Assembly (NCBI GenBank): GCA_008508345.1
Contig: QNGE01000919.1
Span: 60,562 to 124,561, forward strand
Direction: 5' to 3'
Length of the DNA stretch: 64,000 nucleotides
Source: Paragonimus westermani
Lineage: Eukaryota; Platyhelminthes; Trematoda; Plagiorchiida; Troglotrematidae
Shown here: positions 59,601 to 64,000 of the stretch, piece by piece
Position numbering within the stretch: the stretch's first letter is position 1
How the letters are laid out: the number at the start of each line of letters is the position of its first letter
Translations under genes and position numbers: made by a program
Notes under the pieces: model-generated
Seen by the model: the letters and a program-made list of their open reading frames with translations, nothing else
Told to the model about the DNA's origin: nothing
Databases searched by the model: none

Positions 59601-62384
59601 GCTGATTCATCTAATTGGTTTCATTTTAGGTTTTTGTTCCTTTCCTCCTTGATAGAGTAATCTTGTCGTAGAGTTTTATAACTGTTGGCAAGTTAGCCGA
59701 ATAATACGTCATGTGGTAGGGCTCCAACGTAATCCAGGATGTACAGTCTAGCCTGTGCAAATCAAACGTTCCCGTTGGTTCCATTATGCTGGGTCGAACA
59801 AAAATGATTTAGACTGCATCGCACTGAGACGAAGTGATTGACGATAGAGTAGCTTCTCTAAAGGTCTAGGGTTGCAACCGTGTGATTCTGCTCGTCTTTA
59901 TGGACGCACATTTCTGTGCAAGCCTGGTATGGGAAGGCCAATATAAAATTGATGTCAATTTGTTTACTTGTGTGACTAACTGCACTGAACGCATGCGTGT
60001 ATATCTTTAATGACACATCTGTTGTTTTAAACTTCAGGGTAGTTCTGCTTACACATTTTTAAGTACTGTTTAGAGTGCTTGGAGGTTTTACGTATTGTTG
60101 TTTGGCGCGTTGTTGAACGTAGCCGAGTAAACGTTAATTCAGTTCACGCTCTCTCCAATTTTTTCTTTGTTGCTACCACTAGCCCCAGACTAAGTCACAG
60201 CAAAACATATTTTCGAACGCCGTAAAAAATATGTGGTTTGTTTCTAAACATTATCGCGCTCCCTAATTCCGATGCCTGTTGAGAGTAACTTTCCAGTGAC
60301 CTTCAGGGAAGGTATCAACAAACAGTGGATGGGGGCCAAAAGTAGTTCACTTGTCCACAGCAGAAGCAACTGCAAAGAATACAGCTGCACTACTGATCGC
60401 GGAACGCTGCTGCATTAGGGGATGTTTCTCACCAGCGAAGAGTGTGGCTAAATCATTTCCAATCGGGCGGTCGATACTTCCCCATACTACTCCAAACGGT
60501 TAGCAGGGCATCTTTCAACTTTCGCTGCTTCAGTTCGATTGATAGCCTATCGGCATACGGGTTATCGTGAATATTTGTCAACAATAACGAGACGGATAGT
60601 GGCAAATTATGTGGTAACTATTAGATGTGCAATTAAATCGGGTTGCTCGATTCCAAAGTTGTCATTTACACTAAAATACCTAAAGTAAGAGAAAGTAGGA
60701 TAGCATATGATACGAAAGCTAACAAAAGTTTTTCCAGTTGTGTCAGTTACTAACAAGTCATTAGTTTAGAGGGTAAAAACCCATTTGGAATTTCGAACCA
60801 TCAGATCAGGTGGTGGTCCGAGGATCAGAACCAGCAATATGAACGTCACGGGCAAGAGCCCTCATTTACCACATCACGGGCATCGCTTGAGTTGAGGCAA
60901 TTTGCTGTTTAGATAGTTGTATAAAAATATTTCAGGCCATCACCAATTCCTTTGGAGTTTTGTTGTACAAAGGAAAGTCGTAGTGAAAATGCACATAAAC
61001 CCAGTGGATGGTAAGCAACTGAATGCTGGCTTAGTGTTTCGTGAGGAAGCTGTTTTGCTGATAACGCACTATTTTCACTTGCAGCTCGGTTGTTCATTTG
61101 ATAGGTGTAGGCGCCTAGATGGTGAATGGTTGAATATAGGTGAAGCTATTTTTAGTGGTCAGGTCTCCTCTTCACTTCTTTTTTCCTCTCTTTCCGTATG
61201 GGGTTTTCCACGGTTGTGAGGCAGTTAAGCATCAGCGAAAACCACTGATGTATTGCTGTCTATGATGATGATTAATGTTTAAAAAATTGAAAGTATTAGG
61301 AAGGGAGAAAAACTGAATAGGGGTGAGAAGCCCACGGTTTAGCTGCACTTAGAATGGAACTTTGCGTATCAAGGGGTAATACCCTTTGAGCGTACATGGA
61401 TGCGCAAGGCAGTTAGAAGTTGGACGGAAACGTACAAAGCGAGTTCGAGGGGCTGTTGCTATGGTAGTGCCGAGGGGAAAATAGATAAAAGGACTGATGC
61501 GTCGAAATTACGGTTGGACTGCTGACACGGCGCGCAGCTTTCACCTGAACATCACCAAAAGAAGAGAGGGTGCAGCTCTCACGCTACAGGTAAGAACCAT
61601 TTTGCAATTGAGAATTAAGGATACCAGACAGTAGGAAAACACTAAAAAGGTCACCTGGGCAAATGTTCAAGACAATTGAGTCAACACAGCTTGTCAGAAA
61701 AAGACAGCTGTCTGTGGTACATGGAACGACTAAAAACAAGTGAAACAAAAGATGTACAGGACTGAAGCCGGAACTATACAGGTAGACTTTGAGAAGTTGA
61801 AAATAACTGCGTTTAAATATACCCTGTCTAAAATTTGCTTTAAGTCACTGCTCATAGGAACGCTGACTGAGGCTCGAGTTTATGAGGGCTGTTTGGAAGC
61901 AGGACAACGATTGGGATAAACTGGACAAGGATGGGTCACGACATTATCATAAACATGCAGGATGATATGGATTGGTCCGCAACAAAAAACTTTCCGTTTG
62001 GATTATATTCTGGCTTGCTATATGTGATAAGTTCAAAACGACCAAAAAGCGTGGTCGGCTGGGGGGCAACATCGTCTTTGCACTATAATTCTGTCTAACA
62101 CAATCGGTCCTGTAACACAAAGCTATCCAACATAGTAACAGACAAGAACGGTAGGGCCAGGAGCGTACCTTCATCGTGAGTTCGCGTTCTTCTGTAAGCA
62201 ATTCCCAATCCTTCAGATCACACAAACCGTTAACTCTGGGGTCGAATCTGGGGTCTTTGGAACGATTTCTGTGCATCCTAATAAGCGCCAAGCCATCGTC
62301 ATATGTTGGCTGAAGATTGCTTGACAGCTTTAACTTTTTATTCTTGAGCTCTTTAAAGGTGATTATTTTTGGCTCGTCAGACAT
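29567..62384 (-). CDS. RRP36: RRP36 homologue (rRNA processing), three coding exons over 32.8 kb
   Basis: Coding exons on the minus strand: 62384-62169 (72 codons), 32346-32154 (64 codons plus one base) and 29688-29567 (two bases, 39 codons and TGA). They join in frame (phases 0 and 1) to about 176 residues. Landmarks: SKDPRFDPRVNGLCDLKDWE in exon 1, which is the family's DPRFD motif; then LLTEERELTMK joining KLKKMLRKNLDPETREKAKR; then SGKRVKFVKR joining SELRAELREKRLKSM; and a basic end KQREKYLMRQQ. RRP36 proteins are nucleolar components of the 90S pre-ribosome/SSU processome needed for early cleavages toward 18S rRNA. The product is shorter than yeast and human family members (about 260-300 residues), mainly at the N-terminus. 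Splice sites are canonical: donors GTACGC and GTATGT, acceptors TTTTCTCACAG and TTTCTTACAG. Confidence in the family is high; the absence of extra exons is inferred from smooth alignment. Confidence 0.85.
29689..32153 (-). other. RRP36 intron 2 (2465 bp)
   Basis: Bounded by GTATGT (donor) and TTTCTTACAG (acceptor) on the minus strand. I recognise no TE coding domain in it, in contrast to intron 1. Open stretches near 30.1-30.4 kb and 30.7-31.0 kb occur on both strands and show no family resemblance. Confidence 0.75.
32154..32346 (-). CDS. RRP36: RRP36 exon 2
   Basis: 193 bp between TTTTCTCACAG and GTATGT. It encodes a helical, Lys/Arg/Glu-rich segment (KLKKMLRKNLDPETREKAKR at its start, SGKRVKFVKR at its end) that is the most typical part of RRP36. 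It begins in phase 0 and ends one base into a codon. Confidence 0.87.
32890..33535 (-). pseudogene. LINE family 2: RT active site, thumb and C-terminus
   Basis: MVYADDIVLFSPSAEGMQTI carries an intact YADD. YRVYFAPLKCQALLRDW, VYNACVRSF, FDHRCLCQLAHIK, MPAERSPYLVL and RGGQETAWSRN follow in shifting frames to the RT end. Confidence 0.78.
33628..33921 (+). repeat. LTR remnant of the CsRn1-like family
   Basis: About 294 bp. It aligns from TGGCGACTACAATAAATG to GTTGGACTGTTCCAA with the LTR of the complete element (TGTAGCGACT to GATCAGTTCCAACA). It is preceded by GAGGGAGAGCTAAG, resembling the PPT, so it is a 3' LTR with a little internal sequence (from about 33540) and not a clean solo LTR. It is diverged and old. 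It interrupts the antisense LINE. Confidence 0.75.
34000..34500 (-). pseudogene. LINE family 2: RT amino-terminal half
   Basis: Reads VVSVVSKLFTDFILCQLARL, GEQPGFCSGRAYVDHLFT, LPLELLLGSRFADMEYAYYI and FSPSTEDVQT. These are RT blocks before and at the active site (YAYY here, mutated). The last part overlaps in content with the start of the 33.5-kb segment on the other side of the LTR remnant. Confidence 0.72.
34883..35720 (-). pseudogene. LINE family 2: endonuclease and linker
   Basis: RRTPQQSFSDATRDSLCDFL and KLSDSIILAGDWSSF correspond to the APE block with GDWN/GDMN (the Asn is lost here). Further on come the linker motifs ENQLTKGLLKDKPFYLGTAEV. Confidence 0.65.
36296..37510 (+). pseudogene. 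Penelope-like element lineage B: RT end, GIY-YIG endonuclease, C-terminus
   Basis: RT blocks FNEGIYRQKSSVAVGSPLEP, LFADIFMAKLRSEQL and FCRRYVDVILCVLDNY are typical of Penelope RTs; the active site is YVDV where YVDD is expected. A linker (HDTLAESTTHRLSRTVDKTL) leads, with a frameshift near 37100, to the GIY-YIG domain (FLVLCSCRTSYVGRITISL) and a C-terminal IGIRLHIPALRARKRIVRAL and KLPWP block. The same C-terminus occurs at 56.8 kb. 5' truncated and dead. Confidence 0.8.
37511..38440. other. no gene recognised
   Basis: About 900 bases between a PLE and a gypsy element. No recognisable exon or TE domain. Confidence 0.4.
38620..39990 (-). pseudogene. gypsy 3: integrase
   Basis: Core: MTAHVLACKQRQLLKG and ELWSVDLVGPFPLTAHGN (first catalytic Asp), ILIMTEHFTRLIKV, then TILTDQ with the second Asp region. 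After a break comes MEYGHSATIPPEFVAEKGK toward the C-terminus. The fragments are in different frames. Confidence 0.75.
40029..41310 (-). pseudogene. gypsy 3: reverse transcriptase and RNase H
   Basis: RT palm block ARYGDDIVIHSNTEQEHTAQ, then SVVLLGHKVGQGEIRPLPEK and the connection ILSRAWYYSRFVENF. RNase H: TFVLVADVSDCGVGAVL, IYSVIEKECLAIVWAL. The upstream RT region at 40.76-41.1 kb is open only in short pieces. Confidence 0.78.
41327..42340 (-). pseudogene. gypsy 3: gag and protease
   Basis: Gag pieces: FEEVVGVKTDCAKLVVLWTL near 42.3 kb, LDELARLTLECGIM, and a knuckle CFIYGEEEHWIKDC missing one Cys. Protease: EQWLIDTMAAISLIALARM, where the active-site triad reads DTM instead of DTG, followed by LGADSLAAIDAVIDL. 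Confidence 0.72.
42401..43055. other. no gene recognised
   Basis: About 650 bases between two gypsy elements, with no motif seen. Confidence 0.4.
43500..44650 (+). pseudogene. CsRn1-like copy 2: gag and protease
   Basis: Gag: [43 protein letters not shown] and NNGYCWYH (start of the CHCC motif; the frame breaks just after). Protease: ALLADTGTQVNVLLSTKDG, matching [17 protein letters not shown] of the complete copy. The GGGAAA run and the ACGCCG/CGGCG pairing downstream of it are still recognisable (44284-44330). Confidence 0.8.
44651..45950 (+). pseudogene. CsRn1-like copy 2: pol remnants
   Basis: RT pieces: IPVAKHDTFETTAIATFGLF and RGYSEPITLKQLHCFSG. RNase H piece: NAPLSILSDASDKPINAVLQ. 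Homology then jumps to the integrase end (NATELAFACTLKLPGELIS) and the C-terminal tail. The YLDD block, the RNase H second half and the integrase core are deleted. Confidence 0.78.
46080..46750. other. no coding feature recognised
   Basis: Lies between the pol remnant and the 3' LTR of CsRn1-like copy 2, so it probably corresponds to the long 3' spacer of that family. Confidence 0.35.
46986..47379. other. no gene recognised
   Basis: Roughly 400 bases between the CsRn1-like copy 2 and the next PLE fragment. No recognisable motif. Confidence 0.35.
47380..47836 (-). mobile_element. Penelope-like element fragment bounded by 80-bp inverted repeats
   Basis: Arms 47380-47459 and 47757-47836 are inverted copies of each other with only two mismatches in 80. 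Between them the minus strand encodes a PLE C-terminus (LRRNLTSSITKHIMETGHVV, then LLRNKNPKLLAFSEAILIN). The related PLE at 55.04-55.45 kb has the left-arm sequence in its normal 3' UTR position but no right arm. So the right arm appears to be an inverted copy of the element's own 3' end. Confidence 0.8.
47837..48905. other. unassigned, some open stretches
   Basis: Open stretches at 47793-48032 and 48095-48352 (+) are Lys-rich and show no family I recognise. They may be decayed PLE sequence, given the neighbours. Confidence 0.3.
48910..49280 (-). pseudogene. LINE C-terminal fragment
   Basis: The minus strand holds the conserved tail of the LINE polyprotein in altered frames, including a DHMMTWSRAVKSLSVPLSKV segment, like the GGQ-x-TW block of family 2. 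It is a 5'-truncated dead copy. Confidence 0.6.
49380..50134 (-). mobile_element. LINE family 1, C-terminus and 3' tail
   Basis: The minus-strand frame 50134-49742 ends with RPTDVRCKVDVTTWSGEITS, WIRSVRWRLIGLSD and a VCLSCL stop, comparable with the end of LINE copy A. Its 3' UTR (to about 49490) and a second, stacked tail end (49390-49450) follow, with the ATGATGATAATGAT microsatellite expected at family 1 termini. Confidence 0.7.
50150..50800. other. no gene recognised
   Basis: No motif recognised over about 650 bases. Confidence 0.35.
50820..51190 (-). pseudogene. gag fragment related to gypsy 3
   Basis: The minus strand reads FEDVAEVIEVKTDCGMPTVQ and LMLVNYRSKGVL, aligning with FEEVVGVKTDCAKLVVLWTL and LVKGRAKALL of gypsy 3 at about 42.2-42.3 kb. 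It is an isolated fragment. Confidence 0.5.
51228..51314. other. gap-edge duplication and single N
   Basis: Bases 51228-51313 repeat 52141-52226 with one mismatch in 86, and the copy stops exactly at the N at 51314. This is the signature of a contig end placed in the wrong spot or an unmerged overlap. Confidence 0.8.
51690..52110 (-). mobile_element. LINE family 1 3' tail
   Basis: Reverse-strand copy of the tail: the CATCATCATCACCACC microsatellite at 51706-51722, GCCACACAACCATGAGG, and the AAGTAAGACGTCATCAGCAAGACAACTTCC block. A little decayed coding sequence may remain above 52000. Confidence 0.7.
52230..53020. other. no gene recognised
   Basis: Open stretches on both strands (52.65-52.99 kb) mirror each other and match nothing I know. 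Confidence 0.35.
53026..53110. other. gap-edge duplication around single N
   Basis: 53026-53067 and 53069-53110 are identical 42-base copies on either side of the N at 53068. They look like two overlapping contig ends that were not merged. Confidence 0.88.
53195..54930 (-). mobile_element. APE-type LINE, RT to 3' tail, decayed
   Basis: The minus strand carries a linker (54.7-54.9 kb), RT blocks (IPVFVKGVWTSCDSRRVISY, MNKLKGKQVKFRPIREHVDF, TVMVFSDVCSAFD; 54.36-54.68 kb), a thumb-like LHGMHFAPSN (about 53.7 kb) and the family 1 3' tail (53.2-53.5 kb). The RT active-site block is worn away. No endonuclease is recognised. Confidence 0.72.
55038..55450 (-). mobile_element. Penelope-like element lineage A, C-terminus and 3' UTR
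   Basis: The minus strand encodes ERLGRNLTSSITKRIIETSQ and LLRNQSLKLPAFSEAMLIN, matching the PLE at 47.5-47.76 kb. The 3' UTR (55038-55170) matches the left inverted-repeat arm there. Confidence 0.75.
55540..56890 (+). pseudogene. Penelope-like element lineage B: RT end and GIY-YIG endonuclease
   Basis: RT: FGGWYSKNGIATSSPLDP, GDIFLGMIELKLSG, LYKRCADNILIFTTNIHF (active site CADN for YxDD), LSFLDISFTGRQDGSLQRSV. Then a thumb region, an ICTPDELSFLSTLLL block, and the GIY-YIG domain LFTCSCGSSYVSHTTRRLSE. The C-terminus is IGIRLNNPPLCAQKRFVQAL and KLPWP. Several frame changes. Same lineage as 36.3-37.5 kb. Confidence 0.82.
56891..59835. other. about 2.9 kb with nothing recognised
   Basis: No host exon or TE domain could be identified. 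The longest open stretches (57395-57658, 59226-59588) show no known motif. It is the largest unexplained block inside RRP36 intron 1. Confidence 0.35.
59840..60290 (+). repeat. dispersed repeat, copy 2 (first copy at 8996-9430)
   Basis: GTAGCTTCTCTAAAGG to about GTTTCTAAACATTATCG aligns with 8996-9430 in the same orientation. Divergence is substantial, so the two insertions are old. Confidence 0.55.
60291..61010. other. no gene recognised
   Basis: About 720 bases between the dispersed repeat and a LINE tail. No motif recognised. Confidence 0.35.
61015..61275 (+). repeat. LINE family 1 3' tail
   Basis: GAAGCTGTTTTGCTGATAAC, CACTTGCAGCTCGGTTGTTC, GAGGCAGTTAAGCATCAG and CTGATGTATTGCTGTCTATG, ending in GATGATGATTAATG. 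It is the cleanest example of the shared tail in the window. Confidence 0.75.
61276..62168. other. start of RRP36 intron 1, nothing else recognised
   Basis: About 890 bases next to the exon 1 donor. No TE domain seen. Confidence 0.4.
62169..62384 (-). CDS. RRP36: RRP36 exon 1 (start codon and DPRFD motif)
   Basis: 216 bp, 72 codons from ATG (MSDEPKIITFKEL) to the donor AAG|GTACGC. It carries the family-defining SKDPRFDPRVNG. The ATG is the first in this frame after upstream stops and is followed at once by an acidic/basic N-terminus. No convincing acceptor is seen just upstream, so this is probably the first coding exon. Confidence 0.85.
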
Positions 62385-63245
62385 AGATCGTCACGAGATT
62401 AATGAATGTGCCAGTAAAAGACACCTCACCAAGATGCACAGACTGAATACCCAACAATAAGGGACCTACAAGTAAACAAAAGAGCGGAAACGAGGTTACA
62501 ATACGAAAACGCATTAGGAATAAGCAAGCGGAATACACACAGCAGTAAAATAGGGGGGAAAACCGGATTTATTAAACTGAAGGCTTTTGAATGTCGGACG
62601 AAACGGACTGTTCTGAGTACGAACAGCATGTACTATAAATTTTGACGCCAAACTCCTCAGTATCTTTGAGCAAGTAACCTAAAAGGCCAGCTCCGGATGA
62701 GTTGTCAACGCCGAATGGCTCACGCTTTAAAAAAAAACATTATGATCGGCGTTCACTATGAACATGATGAACCACAAGTTGGACGTTTCTCAATATCAAC
62801 AGTTCTGCCCATCATGCGAGCTGAAAAAACGTGTAGATAAAAGTTGAACCGTTCTTTACACAGACGGTCGACATCAACTACAAGTCAAAATAGTGGAAAA
62901 CAGTAATGCTCATTTACGCAACAAAACCCGTTCCACCTGGTAGGTGTGTTCAAGCAAGTGACCAGTGTTACGCCAGCATTTCGCCAACTGCCACTTGAGC
63001 TCTCAACAGCCGTTGTCATTTTCTGACTTCATAGGGGGTGAGCGACGGTTTTCAATTCACGTTTGTTGACAAGTGAAATTCGTATATAGTGTCATCATGG
63101 CATTCGGTTGCCTGTGAGTGCCGAGGCTATAGGATGCGTCGCAAGGAATAGATCGTTCCTCACTACCTAAGCACTCCTATGCGGCCAGTAGTTCCGTTTT
63201 TCGTCTAACTGTTACCCTTTGGCCCGTCTCACAAGGTTACACCTC
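62385..63245. other. upstream region of RRP36
   Basis: Probably holds the RRP36 5' UTR and promoter. I see no clear TATA or initiator and no exon of another gene. Confidence 0.35.
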
Positions 63246-63249
63246 GTAG

Positions 63250-63880
63250 GATTGAGGCCTTAAAAAATATAACGCTCAGGATAGATGCAGTACACGCGCA
63301 TGACCACCACGCCAAAGTAACATAATGGTTGAGAACAAGACAGGCATTCCAAAATGAAGCGGCATCGTCCATAGGTAACGGCGGTATGAGCAATTTACAT
63401 ACAATATTGAATTGTACATCGTAGTCCCAATGTGGCTTACTGCCATCGGTTTTACCGAAGTGCCATACTCGACGTACAGAGTCCACGAGATGCGCACAGA
63501 TGTAAGTGCTGACCGCCATTCTTAACGCGTCGCCCATGGACACCAAACGCATCACCCAGCCGCTTATCCCCCAGAGTAAGACGACTGAGCTTTGCATTCA
63601 TATCACTAGCAACTACAGTGATATCCGAGAGCGTAGCTCGTCTCAGAAGATCAAAGTGGGAATCGTAAAAGACGCCCCTGGGGGCGCCTGCAGATTTGAC
63701 AGAGACGACTTTCTTCTAGCCTGTATCAACAGATTTTGGTTGACACAAACGACCATTCAATGGCACCCAGTCGAGCAGGTCCTACTCCGACCTGGAGATC
63801 AGTGCACTCCACACTCCAGCTCGACCGTGAGATTCGGTTTAATCGACACCAGAAACACTAAGAAACGCTGACCCACAACA
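63250..63880 (-). pseudogene. LINE APE-like endonuclease fragment
   Basis: In one minus-strand frame (about 63660-63480) the translation is RRATLSDITVVASDMNAKLS, then LGDAFGVHGRRVKNGG and CASRGLCTSSMAL. These match the endonuclease block DTVVLAGDMNAKVGR and LGGRFGI of LINE copies A and B. The GD of GDMN has become SD. Downstream decayed sequence continues to about 63250. A piece of another APE-type LINE. Confidence 0.7.
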
Positions 63881-64000
63881 ATACTCAGGGGAGGCTTCAA
63901 GTGAACGACAATGCTAGGGTAGTAATTACTACCCTAGCACTGTCGTTCACTTGAAGCCTCCCCTGAGTATTGTTGTGGGTCAGCGTTTCTTAGTGTTTCC
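63852..64000. repeat. 149-bp palindrome running off the window edge
   Basis: The two halves meet between 63925 and 63926 (AGTAA|TTACT). Each base pairs with its mirror across about 74 positions with a single mismatch (63911 with 63940) and no spacer. The left half is the continuation of the LINE endonuclease fragment, so the right half is that sequence turned back on itself. Its true length cannot be seen here. Confidence 0.9.

Larger units (their letters stand above)
32347..62168 (-). other. RRP36 intron 1 (about 29.8 kb, filled with mobile elements)
   Basis: Runs from the donor GTACGC at 62168 to the acceptor at 32347. Inside are a LINE (32.6-35.7 kb), PLEs (36.3-37.5, 47.4-47.8 and 55.0-56.9 kb), two gypsy elements (38.5-42.4 and 43.1-47.0 kb), LINE ends, and unassigned DNA. 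Elements occur in both orientations. Confidence 0.8.

Noticed and set aside
1..64000. tRNA genes, rRNA, CRISPR arrays or bacterial-type operons
   Set aside because: No cloverleaf-like sequence, regular spaced repeats or operon structure were seen; the gene structures are eukaryotic.

Overview
The window looks like nuclear DNA of a parasitic flatworm (Platyhelminthes). Three things point there: a Ty3/gypsy element of the CsRn1 type with a CHCC-type gag, a large load of Penelope-like elements (PLEs) and APE-type non-LTR elements (LINEs), and a host gene that mixes 37-50 bp introns with a strict GT-AG pattern. The base composition looks too GC-rich for a schistosome. A diphyllobothriidean tapeworm or a liver-fluke-type trematode would both fit, but I cannot decide from sequence alone.

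Only two host genes are well supported. (1) A PRKRIP1 homologue on the + strand at 14.63-15.27 kb, with five short exons and introns of 50, 37, 44 and probably 48 bp. (2) An RRP36 homologue on the - strand whose three coding exons lie at 62384-62169, 32346-32154 and 29688-29567. They join in frame to about 176 codons. RRP36 therefore occupies 32.8 kb, and its first intron is about 29.8 kb, nearly half the window, filled with mobile elements.

Layout. 0-1 kb: end of a CR1-like LINE. 1-6.6 kb: a young-looking CsRn1-like LTR retrotransposon (- strand) with uninterrupted gag and pol, near-identical LTRs, a 4-bp target duplication, PBS, PPT and a GGGAAAC slippery heptamer. 6.6-14.3 kb: a mosaic of LINE pieces ending in LINE copy A (11.0-14.1 kb). 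14.6-15.3 kb: PRKRIP1. 15.5-18.4 kb: decayed second gypsy element (- strand). 18.7-20.4 kb: LINE and PLE debris. 20.4-23.3 kb: nothing recognised. 23.8-28.0 kb: LINE copy B, identical to copy A over about 2 kb, with a PLE nested in its 3' tail. 29.6-62.4 kb: RRP36. Inside its intron 1 lie a 3.1-kb antisense LINE interrupted by an LTR remnant, two PLE lineages, a decayed third gypsy element, a decayed second copy of the CsRn1-like family, and several LINE 3' ends. 62.4-64 kb: RRP36 upstream region, a LINE endonuclease fragment, and a 149-bp palindrome that runs off the right edge.

Four single-N positions occur (428, 13248, 51314, 53068). Three are bordered by a copy of nearby sequence (38, 86 and 42 bp), so they look like unresolved contig joins; the one at 13248 hides about 760 bp of LINE copy A.

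The two host genes are functionally distinct: PRKRIP1 is a spliceosome-associated protein and RRP36 a 90S pre-ribosome factor. They are not an operon. I see no tRNA, rRNA, CRISPR array or bacterial-type operon.
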